Part shown: positions 20,324 through 31,639 of the stretch, piece by piece
Numbering within the stretch: the first letter of the stretch is position 1
How the letters are laid out: each line of letters begins with the position of its first letter
Assembly (NCBI GenBank): GCA_003427395.1
Contig: BFEA01000201.1
Location: forward strand, 1,736,962-1,783,644
Source: Chara braunii
Lineage: Eukaryota > Streptophyta > Charophyceae > Charales > Characeae
Reading direction: 5' to 3'
Length of the DNA: 46,683 nucleotides
The notes under the pieces: generated by a model
The model's database searches: none
What the model saw: the letters and a program-made list of their open reading frames with translations, nothing else
Told to the model about the DNA's origin: nothing
Program-made: the position numbers and the translations under genes

Positions 20324-23136
20324 ATGCAGAGGGGCGGGAGGGGCGCGCGGCCACGACAGAGGCCTCAGGGAGCATCAGGAGGGGATGACTCGCGCAGACC
20401 GGTTGGGATGGAGTCTACGCCTATCTTCGACGACGGTAACATAGAGCTTTTTCTGGACTCCTACCAGGCACATGCGACACGGGAGGGCTGGTCTACCTTG
20501 GAAAGGATACGGCACCTGAGGGGAGTTGGGCGCTTTGAGGAGCCTATTGCGCACATTCGAGAGGAGGCGTTGACATGGCAGGATGTGGAGGCGAGGATGC
20601 AGATGCTGAGGGCTTCGCCGATGGGACCGGATGGATTGCCTATTCGATTGGAGGAAGGCAATGCGGAGGAGTTCATCCCGGCCTATGAGCAGTATATGCG
20701 CGACCAGGGGACTGGGCAGGAGGAGTGGATGCAGATGCTGCCCCTCTGGACGCGGAGGGCGGAGAGGTCGTTGGCGAGGCAGATCCGGGACAGGGCACAC
20801 GACTGGGAGGACTGCCAGGCCTAGTTGAGACGGGCACTTCGACGACTGGAGCTCGAGAGACCAGAGCCCAGGGTGGAGAGACGACGAAGGAGTAAGAGGC
20901 CACGGGGCCTAGAGGCGAGAGGGACCACTGCGACCAGAGGGGGCCGAAAGGCCTTGGCGTAGCGAGAGGGGCCAGCAAAGGCCGCCCAGGCGGTGGAGCC
21001 AATTCAGGCCGCGGGGCCAGCTCAGGCGGCGAAGCTACCCCCTACCTATGGACTCGAGTAGGTAGAGTTTCGCCGAATCACGGGCAGTGATCTACGAGAC
21101 CCGTCGCCGACGTTACCAGAGGGGGGAGAGGCGGTGCCGTTGAGGACGCCGCTCGACAAGTTGGAGGCTCATCTCGATGCGTCCCAGTGGGGGGCGTCAC
21201 AGCTGGGAGCGGACCAGAGTGGACCGGCACGGTATGAGCTAGTAGGGGATGAGCCAGAGGAGGAGCCACCTGAGCCAGGGCCTGAGGCGGGTCTCGCGAA
21301 GCCGAGGAGCCGCAGACTGACGGGGTTATGAGCTGGACAGCGAGGAGATGTTGGGGCCCCCACCGGAAGCTACTACGCCACCCCCGACGCAGGCGGAGCC
21401 AGAGGGGGGCGAGAGGGCGAAGACACCTACTACTGTGGCGTCACAACTAACTGAGTATACAGGTGCACGCATGGATGTGGAGGTGCCGACAACCGGGGAG
21501 CCTCCGCCAGGGCCGCCACCCGCAGAGGAGGAGACAAGTGAGAGAGATCCACTGCGAGAGGGTCACGAGGCGAGGACAGGGAAGCCACCGGGAGAGACGA
21601 AAGAAGAGAAGCGCTCGAGGGTGCAGGTACGCCTCGAAGAGCTATACCAGAAAAAGCTTAGGATGGAGGCCGCAGGAGAAGCGCCAAGGCCGCCAATTGA
21701 CCCTCCGACGAGCGAGCAGAGGATTAGCGAGGCTTGGGCCAGCTATGAGAGCGAGAGGGATGCGGCTCGCCTGAGGTCGCGAGAGGTAGGACAGGGGAGT
21801 GCAAGATTGGACGAGGCACGAGAGACAGAGGACTTGGGATTTTCAGCCATCAGGATGGAGATTGAGCTTGCAGATAGGAGGATAAGTGAGGTGGCGGTCT
21901 CGCCCTTCCAACGGTACTCCATGCTCAGCGATGAGTTGGCGGCCTCGAGGTTAGAGGTGGGACAGTTATCCACCCAACTGGCAGGAGAGAGGGCAAAGAA
22001 TCAAGCATGGAGGTCCCGTATGGAAGTTAAGGAAGCGGAATAGAAGAAGAGGCTCCAGGACATGGCGGCGATGGTGGAGAGGCTCTCGGCCACTAAGGTG
22101 GTCAACTGGACGGAGCAGAGCCGGTATGGTATCCAGGGGAAGGAGGTACAGGGGCTCTTTGGCCGGGAAGGGACGGCAGAGCCACCTCACCAAGGAGGTA
22201 TGGAGAAGGTATTCCTGGGCCCAATAGAGGCGGCAGCACGGCAGGAGGCCGAGGAGGGGAGGTTTAGCTTCAGGACGCCCACGGAGTTGGCCTCGCAACA
22301 GGCCACCCCTATGATGATTGAGATCTCTGAGGGCGAGCCGGCGCAGGGACCCCAACCTCCAGTGGAGGAAGGGGGCCCCACAGAGGAGTCCCCTACGATC
22401 CTTTTGGAGGTGCAGGAGGGTGCCCTTACGGGAGTAACAGCATCCACTGAGCCGGAGGCAATGGGGGGGAGAGGCGTCTCGACTGGATGAGTTAGTGGCA
22501 GCTATGGAGTTGGACATGCCGTCAGGAGAGCCTCAGAGACAGAAGACCCCTGAGCGTGTGCCAGAGATAGGGGAGCTGAGGACGCAGTTAGGCTCTTGGG
22601 CTACTGGAGCTGACTCAGGAGAGCACATCTAAGAGCAGCAGCAGGAAGTTATGAGCGAGTCAGCGACTGTCGGGACTCCCCAGCCTTCCGACCTGCATAG
22701 GGGCGAGGGGGCGACTGCGAGGGGAGGAGTCCGCGAGGGTAGGCCACAGAGATTGGACACTCCAGTGTACCGACCCGAGGGAGGTGAGGAGCCAGCAGGG
22801 CCGAGTACCTAGATGATGGAGGCGGGGCCGGCAGAGTCATGGAATATGCCCCAGAGCCATGAGATGAGCAGGGAAACTAGCGAGATGCCGCCATTGCCTG
22901 GGTCCCAGAAGAAGAAGAGGAGGTGTCGAGGGAGATCAGACGATCAGTGCTTCTTCTGCAAGGACGGCGTACATAGAGCTCTTGAATGCCCGAAGTTCCT
23001 TAAGGACAAGGCAGCTGGGAGAGTAACAGAGGGTGGTGGGAGAATGTACGACAGGCAGGGGCGAGTGGTAGAGCGGGCTCCAGATGGGGGTAGGGCACAG
23101 TTATATAGACAGAACCAGGAGGCTATGAGTGAGTAG
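20324..23136 (+). pseudogene. Second gag-like ORF with CCHC zinc knuckle, broken
   Basis: ATG at 20324 opens MQRGGRGARPRQRP, then FDDGNIELFLDSYQAHA, which has the flavour of a gag/capsid N-terminus. The same frame runs through TAG at 20822, 20960 and 21059 and shifts near 21300-21345. It continues as a charged, probably coiled-coil region (SERDAARLRSREVG, ELADRRISEVAV) to TAG 22041 and shifts again at the G-run 22463-22469. It meets TAA 22630 and TAG 22810 and then reaches a CCHC knuckle CFFCKDGVHRALEC at 22948-22989, ending at TAG 23134. Five of the six internal stops are TAG and all are one C-to-T change from a Gln codon. No protease or RT follows. It may be a second element's gag inserted downstream, or an extra ORF of the same element. 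Confidence 0.65.
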
Positions 23137-23810
23137 GAACTGGTCCGTCTATATGATAGTAGGATTAGAGCTCCTCTATACGCAGAGGCCGTGATAGGGG
23201 TGTACATACTCTGAGTTAGCCAGGTGAGTCCCGTCTAGTTGTATATACATAGGTGGCGGTGTGTAATCGGCTTGAGCTTTATGTGTGATACGGTCTAGGG
23301 GATGAGACTTAGTTGTATGATCTCTACGACATACGTGACTTGCATTTTCAGTTGTGTGATTTAGATACTCTTACCTGTATTTTTTGAGTAGGTTCTAAGA
23401 GTCCGTGACACTTGGGACATAAGTTTATCCTGAGGAGTGAGACAGTGGAGTGAGTATTTGAGTGTTTTCCGGGCAGGCATTTTGTTCCCAAATACGTCCT
23501 ACGAGTTGTGTGTTGAGGGTTTGGGTTGAGTGTTGTATTGAGACTTGAGGGAGATATTTTGCTCTCGAGCATACTTTGTTTTCAGACTTTGTGGGATCTA
23601 CTCTTTGGACGATCACAATCACTCTCACACATGTGCCTCTTATCCCAATGTATGATGGGTTTGTGTGAGAGATGTGTGGGATACATCTCATGTGTATGTA
23701 TTATGTGATTGTGATTGTCGTCTACTCTTCGGTATACTCGTGCGGCCTGCCCATGGGCGGGTGAAATGACCGAGTATAAGAGGAGGCAGAGCGGCTGTGT
23801 GGTGACAGAT
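23137..23810 (+). other. Non-coding spacer after second gag-like ORF
   Basis: No recognisable gene. A very good 5' splice-site match (CCAG/GTGAGT) lies at about 23217-23226. The rest is G/T-rich sequence without repeats that I can see. Confidence 0.4.
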
Positions 23811-23817
23811 GTGTGAG

Positions 23818-23967
23818 GACCCTAAGGGGTCTTGCGAGCCTATAAGACTCGAATGCTTACTATGCCGGATGTTTATGGCTAAGTTGTAAAAGGGACCCAT
23901 AAGTTGGTCCCCCAGTTCGAGTTGTTTTGCATTTAAGTTAACAAAGAGGACCCTTAAGCAGACCCTC
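23818..23967 (+). ncRNA. Four short hairpins with TAAG in the loop
   Basis: GACCC/GGGTC around TAAG (23818-23831), CGAG/CTCG around CCTATAAGA (23835-23851), GGGACC/GGTCCC around CATAAGTT (23892-23911), and GAGG/CCTC around a loop with TTAAG (23946-23967). Stem sequences differ while a TAAG core recurs. They resemble the hexaloop family at 29134-29960, but the stems are short and chance cannot be excluded. Confidence 0.35.
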
Positions 23968-24399
23968 AGTGAGTTGCTCTATGGTGGAGGCCCCTTTTAG
24001 ATTATGGAAGGTGGGAATGCTGGTTATTGACGGTTATATAACCGAGGTCGCGTGATAGTCCATCCTATGAGAAAAGAGGGATGACTGGGAGACCTATTAA
24101 GAGAGGCCCCCTTCATGTGAAAAGTGGGTAATGGATTTAATGACATGGTAAGCAATGTTTGAGTGATAAAGGCTGACGAGAGGAACCATGGTTACAAGTT
24201 GGAACCATTGGTGGAACCGAGAAGGTCGCAAGTCGGTGCATAAAAATGTCATGGGATATGTGGTCTGCTGCCGATTATCAAGTCAAGTAGGCCACGGCCT
24301 GGTGTGAGCCTAGCAGTGAATCTGTTTGTGATTGTGAAAAGGAGGTCACGCTTCCTATGTATCCCATAGGGAGTTGGTGAACGCCTTTAAAGTGAGACA

Positions 24400-24760
24400 G
24401 ACCCCTGCGTAGTCCCGCAGTGGGCCTGTGGTCTGTTCTGCGACGCACCGTCTAGACACCTGTGCTAACCCTAAGGCATACTGAGGAATACCAAGCTAAA
24501 CGGTAAAGGTTAGCACCTCTAGGGCGCAACCCCTATCGGATGGCTGCAAATCAGCACAACCTGGCTGCGGGCCCACGTCTACCAACGGGGTAAGAGATTA
24601 ACGGGTTATGCACGCCTCGGGGAAATTACTCCGGTGGGATGGCAAGGGATACGGTCGAGTCGTTTGGGCGCCCTGATTGAATGCCTATCAAGAGAAAACC
24701 TATCGTTGCATAACCAACGAAGGGACTGCCGCTAAGATAACAATGCGGTAGGTCGTAGAT
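24400..24760 (+). ncRNA. Candidate structured RNA region
   Basis: Perfect 9-bp pairings GTGCTAACC/GGTTAGCAC (24462-24470 with 24508-24516) and GGTTATGCA/TGCATAACC (24604-24612 with 24707-24715), then CTGCCGC/GCGGTAG (24726-24732 with 24745-24751) whose loop starts TAAGAT. No tRNA, rRNA or group I/II intron signature is recognised. Function unknown. Confidence 0.4.
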
Positions 24761-24848
24761 CTGGCTCAATCAACCAGACTATGGTGGGCCGGGATGGAGA
24801 CCTAGCATTTCTGTACTAGACTCCAAAAAGAGTTGAGAGGTGGTTTAC

Positions 24849-24911
<63 letters not shown>
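24849..24911. repeat. (AT)n microsatellite
   Basis: About 31 uninterrupted AT units. Confidence 0.97.
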
Positions 24912-24913
<2 letters not shown>

Positions 24914-27530
24914 TGATTGTGAGGATTTTCGCGAGGGAGGCGAGAGTGCCTTCTGAGGTCCCGTCTAAGGCCCGCGTCCCCGTATGACTCTGCTTGTAAG
25001 AGAGAGTCTAACTGGGACATCCAACGAGAAGCCGGCGTTTATCTAGGACGAAAGGGAAAGGACGGTTTGAGGTGGCCTTTGGAACTTATGTTGTAGTATT
25101 GATGCGTAATACACTTGCGTCCTGGTGTCAGGACAACGGAAACCCAGGTTGAAACCCTGGCAGCATATAGTTATGTCGGCATGGAGTGTTGGAGGCCTCG
25201 ACCCAGAGTCTGTCGGCTAATCGAAATTGGTTCCGCTCTCGTCAGCATTTGGAATGTGAATAAGTTTGTAGCCTTCTGATTTGGCGTAGCGACGGGGACG
25301 TCGCTTAATATAGTCTGGTAGGTTGTCGGCGCGAATACCCTTATAAGGGTATCCGCCCCGTTTTTTTTAAATGACAGAAAAATGGGTTTGGTCGGCATAA
25401 GCCGGGCGAGGTGCGATGGAGTCCAGGGCTCGTCCTGACTAAGTTAGAGGGTATGTGGGCGCGCAGTTTAAAGGCGCGCGTGTGATTTTTCTGGTTGAGG
25501 GAGCGGCCGGTCTAGTCGACCGACCTGGGTCGTGCTGCGGTTTTTGTTTAGGGGATGAAAGTCGTTCTTAGGTGGTGTGCGTGGCCGACGGTGGGACTGG
25601 CATGCCGCTAGGCACACGGGGTGGTGACGGCGCGGTCCAAGTAGGCTGGTGCGGGTACCTAGTGTTGGCGAGCCGTTTGCAGGTGGGAAAGGAGGGCCTA
25701 GGCTGTTCTTCCTAGGCCTAGGCACGACGCGGCATCGCTTCACTGTATCAGGCTTGGGCTTAGCCCTATTGGTTACGGTATTAGACTATTGCGGCGGAGG
25801 TGCCGGGATCGAGGGTCGGTGGAGCGTCGGCGCAGCAACGGCGGAGCGTCAAGGAGAGTTGAGGGGGTTTAGGGCCCGACGGGGCTATCCCTCCTTGGTT
25901 TTGTTGGTAGATGCGACGACGGGCCCGATCCGCGGGTTGGTGGTGTGTCGGCGGTTCCCGCCCTTGTTAGGAACGCATGTATAGATATGTGTTACTGTTT
26001 TTTTTTTTTTATTATCCGTAGGCCCCGTTTGGCTTAGGGGGCGTGGTATCGAGGCGGCGGCTCGGGGCCGAGGGTCTGGCCAGTGGGTACGAGGCTCCCG
26101 AACCGTCAAGGCACCAGCCGAATAGCCCCGGCATTGTCGCGAAGTCAGGGTTCGTCGGGGCAGTCGTTAAGGCTGGGGTCATACGGGGGAGGCCGGCAGG
26201 GCCTGGAGCAGGGGCAGTGTGGGGAGGCCCGGGGATGAACCCGGACGCAGACGGGGAAAGGTGCGTGTCCTCACCCACCGGTAGGCCGAAGTCGAAGAGG
26301 TCGGGCGGCTTTTGGCGCCGCTACGGGGCACCGCCTCGGCCGAACCCGTTGGGACGTTTGGCGGGGGGGGGGGGGACATCTGGGGACGTAGGGGAGAGTA
26401 GTATGGCCAGGTGGACGGGCGGGCCGTTTAAGTAAGAACAGCCCGACAGTTGAAGGATTTTTTTTTTTGGGGAATCGGGCGTTGCAGGGCCGCGCGATAT
26501 CGGGGAGCTGTTGTCGGCAACAGGGAGGTGAGGTGGAGCCGACGGGCAAGCCGCAGAGTGTAGAGAAGAGGAGAGGGGTGAGCGAACCCGGTCGTGGAGG
26601 TGTGTTGGATACGTGCGGGTGAGAGGGAGTAGTGACGGGAGGAGCTACGAGTGGCGAGGGGGCCAGGAGATAAGGCGCAGATGGTGAAAGACAGACGGTG
26701 GGGCCGAGCGGTAAGCGATGCGCAGCAGCAGGGTGGACAGGTAGACGCAGTGACGGGCGCTGAGCATCTAGTAGGAGCAAATGGACCTGGGCATTAAAAC
26801 TCGCCAGGTGCATACAGACGGAAGCTGGAAAGGGCGACGAGCTATGACGAGGTGGGAAGGTTGTTGCTCGCCCGTTTCTTAGCGAAATCGGGCGAGAGTA
26901 GATACTAGACAGGGTTTTTTCGGTCGTGTGAATCCGAGTATGAAGTCGGTTTGGCCGATTAGTTGGTACGGTGGGAGGTTAGTAGCAACAGGGGCGCGCC
27001 GAGCTATGGCCGATGTGGAAAAGAACGGGAGGAGGAAATACTGATATCGTTCGTTTGTTGATGAAAACAAACGAACGAAGACTCAAATTGGGGGTTTTCG
27101 AGGTGGGCGAGCTAGGATCTGGAGTCGGATTTAGTTGAAGGTTAGTATAATAGGAGTTCAGAGTAAAAGCAGGTGCGCGGTGATGTCGTTTGGGGAGGTA
27201 TGGTGAGAGTAGGAATACGAGGATGACGCTCGATCCGCAATGGAATCCAGCGGAGTAAAATGCTAACCGGGGGTTCTGGAGCTAGGCGAAATGAGTGGTG
27301 AAGGCGGATTGGAAGGTGGAGGGGTAGGTTTGGTGATGCGAAGCATGGGGCCCGAACGTGGGGGGGGGATTTCGTTTCCCTTGAAGTGACATGTATATTT
27401 TCGTGTTCTAGCAGAAGATTCATTCGATTTTTGCTTAGTTCACTGACAGGAGTAACGAGAGGTGAGTGTGGGGTAGGGGACTTACCTGTTAGTGATGTAT
27501 AGTAGAACCCGACGAGGGAAGTAGCCTCCC
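24912..27530. other. GC-rich spacer, no gene recognised
   Basis: High G content on the plus strand yields many short chance frames, none with a motif I recognise. It contains T/G homopolymers (25363-25370, 25999-26011, 26361-26373, 26459-26468). A perfect hairpin pairs CGTTCGTTTGTT (27048-27059) with AACAAACGAACG (27066-27077) around a 6-base loop. Confidence 0.5.
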
Positions 27531-28740
27531 ACTATCTCTCTCCGTAGGCATGGCTGAACTGACAATGTGGGAATTTGCCCGGTATCTTAGCTAGGTGCGC
27601 TCGCATGTGAGAAGGGGAGGAGCGCGGACCTGGCGTGGTACGGCTGTCTGCAGCAAGAAGGAACGAATAGACTGTGCATGGTGGATTGAACGTTGAGTTA
27701 TGATGACGGGCTGTTGACTGGCCGATCAGCGGGTGCACTCTGCGGAACTGTGCAGGACTGCGGATTGGTGGCTGGTTGTGTATCCATCGTACCCCCTTCT
27801 TGCATTGACTGTGTTTTCCCATGCCCATGTCCACTGTCACTGGGTTTGGCTACTATGCACGTTGAGTTGGGGAGACATAGTATCAGGTGTTGTTGGGTCC
27901 TTTGGCAGGAGTGGTGTGAAGCAACCGCATGGGTTCGAAGCTCACCTGTTAGCAAGGTGCACTGCTCGGCGGGCCAGCGAAAGTAGCCACCGCCGAAGGA
28001 AGCAGCGAGCACGACGGGGAGGGTGGGTCTGCCCAGGTTTTTGCAGAAGGTTCATTCCCTTCTTCACGTACTTGGCAGGAGACGGGCACTTACATGGAGT
28101 TGAGCCGCAGACCGACCGACAGAGGCGGGGTCCAAAGCGGGGGACAGTCGCAGAGTCGAGGCCTTACCTACCTAGTCGTTGTAGGTGCCCATGCGCTGTA
28201 TGGAGATCTGCAGCGGTCAAGCCTAGCCTCGAACTGTTGCTGAAGTATTTGACTGGGCATGACCGTCGTTTTTGGTTGCGGTACCCGGAAGGCCACGGCT
28301 GCTATTGACTGTGCACACGAGCTGGGGTCACCGGCTGGAGATCGCATACTGTTGCTGCCTGCAAGTGGCTACCGCGTACCTCTGCATACTACCGCAGGCT
28401 GTGGCCGGCTGATTATAACCTGCCAAGCAGCGGCAGCTGGGCTAAGGAGGGGCAGCTAGGCTGCAAAGAAGGTTGCCCCCGCAGTGTGGGGGAGTAGGTG
28501 TGGAGGGGGGTTCGTTGTCGCGATTTGGGGACTCACCAGGGAGTTGCCAGGAAGTCAACAATCGACGGTTGGCCCCTGCTGACCAAGTTAACCGACATGT
28601 TTGGCCACCATTGCAGGGCCCTCAGGCGTATCAAGGAATCAAGGCCCTCTCCTGCGAGTCTGAGAGCACCCTCCTTGTATCTGAGAGACTGAACCTTTCT
28701 ACTTCTGCCCTTCTTTCTCTAAGTCTAGTATGTTGGTGCT
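27531..28740. other. Spacer, no gene recognised
   Basis: Open frames up to 191 codons exist on the plus strand (27733-28308), but their composition is unbiased, they show no motif, and other frames overlap them. I can assign no function. Confidence 0.45.
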
Positions 28741-28756
28741 AAGAGGAAGGTGGCAG

Positions 28757-28858
28757 GCGGGATTGCAACCCGTAATCCGCGCCAAGGCCTCTGTGGGAGG
28801 TTCGCCCCACCGATTGTGGGAGCCCTGCCGGAGCCTAGGCGAGGCTCTGGAGGCAGGG
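28757..28858 (+). ncRNA. Three consecutive stem-loops
   Basis: GGATT/AATCC (28760-28764 with 28774-28778), GTGGG/CCCAC (28793-28797 with 28806-28810), and a two-storey hairpin CCCTGCC/GGCAGGG (28823-28829 with 28852-28858) enclosing GAGCCT/AGGCTC (28831-28836 with 28842-28847). They lie just inside the right arm and its hairpin array. Confidence 0.4.
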
Positions 28859-29133
28859 AATTGAAAGGTAACCGTTTGCTTTCTCTCTGTATACCTTGGT
28901 ATAACCCCTATCTGTACCCCTTGCTATGTTTGACTGAGTATGTTGCATGCACCCCTATTTTGACTTTAGTTTGACTGGCAGGACACCACTCGGATTAAGT
29001 AAAGGAATGTGTGCGAAATCTCAGTTTCAGTTTTTTGTTGATTGCCTGAAGGCAGATTGTGAACACAAGGGGTTGCATCTGGGGGAAGGGTGTGTGAGAG
29101 GTGGTTTTGCTTGAGTGTGAATGGGTCCCATGG

Positions 29134-29960
29134 GGTCAGACCTGTTCCATAAGATTGGACGGCCTGACCACTGTGTTTTATTTTCGAATTGCATGGAGAG
29201 TCAGACCAGCTTCGTAAGATTGGACGGTCTGATTGCTCTGGAATGTGAGGGTTTGACTGTGACTGACTTTTCAGGGGCCAAACCTGTACCATAAGATTGG
29301 AGGGTTTGGTTGCCCTGTTTGATTGGGGTTTGTTCTGTTTCTTTTGTTTCTGATCGAGGAGGTCTGAGCAAGTCCATAAGATTGAACGGCTCAGCCCCCC
29401 TCTTGTTTCATTCTGAGGGATTAATTCTTGTTGAGGGCAAGGCATGTCCATAAGATTGGACGGCCTTGGACTCATACCGCACACAGTGGATCAGAGAGCA
29501 ACGAACGTGGCAGAGGAGCAGATATGTTCCATAGGATTGGACGGTCTAGCCCAATGCCTCGCACATGTTGGAACCCAAAAGGTTAAATTTTGGCTATATT
29601 TTATACTATCCTATCTATGAACAGGCTAGCCAGGCATGAGTTCCATAAGATTAGACGGTCTGGCTATAGCTTATCATGAAATGAAGAGAGTATAACTAGG
29701 AGTATAAATGAAGGTAACCTTGGGCAGACTGGGCCTTGTTTCTAAGATGAACGGCTCAGTCCTACGTCCAGCTTTTGAACACCAAGCTCGGAGAGGTATA
29801 TATAATTTGGATATTAAACAGTTTGGGGCAGTTGAGCCTTGTTCTAAGATGAACGGCCTAGTCGTATGCCGAAAAGGAAGAGAGAAGTAGTTGTGCAACC
29901 TGTTCATGTATACTCAGTGGCTGAGTCAGGCAAGTTCCATAAGATTGGACGGCTTGACTT
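29134..29960 (+). ncRNA. Array of ~10 nested hairpins with TAAGAT hexaloop and covarying stems
   Basis: Units at about 29134, 29199, 29277, 29361, 29438, 29518, 29627, 29727, 29830 and 29924. Each has a conserved core close to GTTCCATAAGATTGGACGG. The core itself can fold (GTtCCA/TGGAC around TAAGAT; in two units GTTC/GAAC). Outer stems differ but pair: GGTCAG/CTGACC, TCAGACC/GGTCTGA, CCAAACC/GGTTTGG, CTGAGC/GCTCAG, CAAGGC/GCCTTG, TAGCCAG/CTGGCTA, GACTGGGCC/GGCTCAGTC and AGTCAGGC/GCTTGACT (the last two with G-T wobbles). Spacing is 65-110 bases. Selection for structure is the simplest reading; the function is unknown. Confidence 0.7.
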
Positions 29961-30259
29961 TATGCCCTATGTAAGTTGGGTATAAGGGAATAAAGAATCA
30001 AGAGATTACGAACTATTGTTTGCAGAGTTTGACTTGGGGTGGCGTGAGTACGTACCCTTGTGGTTTGGCATTGCATGAGGCTGAGTGAGGCTACTACTTG
30101 GTTTGAGTGTTAGGTTAACAGGTAGTTGCTTTAGGGACTCGCCTTGTGCTAGAGCGATAGGAGTTAGGTCAATTCCTGCATTTTCTGGACTAAGTTTTTT
30201 TTACTTAGATCGATTCTCGCATTTTCTAAGATCTTTTGTTATACTTGGCTTTGTATAAA

Positions 30260-30560
30260 TCTTGGTAAGCTACTTTCCCGACGGGCGACGGGAAGCGCTG
30301 CCGAAATTTCTGCAAATCCAAGGAGTTAGTCAAATTTCTGACTTGTCAAAGTTCAACTTGTCTAAAGATTCGATATGACTTAAGTAAAAATCTGGAAAGT
30401 CTCCTTTTTTAAAGGGAGTGCTGCCCAAATTTTTGCTAATTCAGGGAGTTAGACAAAATTGGACTTTGAAAAGTCAAAGACTATTTTTTTGTTTCATATT
30501 CGGGCTCATATAAATTCTGAAAAGGCACTTTTCCTATGGGAAGCGCAGCCGAAATTTTCA
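30260..30560 (+). repeat. Three ~120-bp stem-loop units (right arm)
   Basis: Hairpins TTCCCG/CGGGAA (30275-30280 with 30289-30294), CTCCTTT/AAAGGGAG (30401-30418, one G-T wobble) and TTCC/GGAA (about 30531-30542) each precede a constant GCNGCCNAAATTT-type block. They are homologous in inverse to 12603-12915; stems change between units and between arms while pairing is kept. Confidence 0.65.
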
Positions 30561-31639
30561 TATTTAGAGGAGATAGATTATATTTTGACAGGTGGCGATT
30601 CTGGCGATCCATCCTGAATGAGGGAGATTCTGTCATTAGTCTACCTTTGCTTTGGGCACTGTTTGAGGGTAGACTTAGGCTTAGTTATTTGGATGTTTTT
30701 AGTGGGATCGTGATATGGGGATTATTCTTCATGAACTTATAGATTTAGCCGTGGGTATTGACCTGTTTTGTATTACAAGTCCTCTGGATCTTGTTGATTC
30801 AGGATTTTGACTAGATTCAGCTTAATCCTACGAGGATCACCTTCTGTTATCACTGATAACAGGTCGGTTGCCGATTCGTCGGCCCACGACTCAATTCTTA
30901 CTCGCTCCTCATACTCAACCTAAAAGGCTTTAGCCCTGGTGATCTTTTTGTTTGTTAAGGGTTTCACCCGGACTTTTATCGAATGGTCATTTAACAAAGG
31001 TATTGAGTATTTAACTGAGGTTGGTTGGCTGGAGGTTGGGGTTTGCATGGCTAAAGCGAGGGGTGTGAGTATAGGAACTGGTTGGGGTTGACTCCGCGTA
31101 GTGGGTGGATTCTTGTTTGATTTTTTATGTGACTACAGGTACGTTCAAAGACTTGGGGTTTTGGTTGGGCTGTCCTGCGGTCGCATATATATGTATGGCT
31201 AGGAGGAGACCCAGTATGACTGTGAGAAGTGATCGTCACATAATTATCCCCCTTGTGCATATATATATATATATATATATAGATAGATAGATAGATATAG
31301 ATATAGATATATGTGCCAGTGCATGTGTACCTATGTGTGGAGCTAGCGTGGCCTGAAGTGCCCGCGTACTAAGGGTCAGTCGAAGGCTGGGGTGAATAGA
31401 AAGGGGGGGGGTATCCCTCGCCAGTTCTTGTTTTCTTTTCCTCATTGCAATTCATCTTGGTGGAACGATAAAGTTCCGGGAGGAAGGGTCAGCGTGTTGC
31501 TGGTGATGCGCCTGACAACTCACCACTGCTCCAAACTCCCTCCTGCCCTAGGGGTCGTCTTGCCCCGCACCCGTTGGGACACCTCAGGGTGCAAAAGACG
31601 GAAAGGCCCTCAGGCCGGTTTTGCACGTGCTAAAGGGTT

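Noticed and set aside
20324-23136. TAG read as glutamine (variant genetic code)
   Set aside because: TAA, TGA and frameshifts also occur in the same elements, the Ty3 integrase TAG fits Trp and not Gln, and the cyclophilin exon gives no evidence either way. Methylation-driven decay is simpler.
24400-24760. Group I intron or rRNA fragment
   Set aside because: Strong pairings exist, but I could not find the conserved core sequences of group I introns or recognisable rRNA segments.
25144-25160. tRNA gene suggested by a CCAGG-TTGAAAC-CCTGG T-arm-like hairpin
   Set aside because: The loop lacks the conserved C, and no acceptor, D or anticodon arms can be drawn around it.
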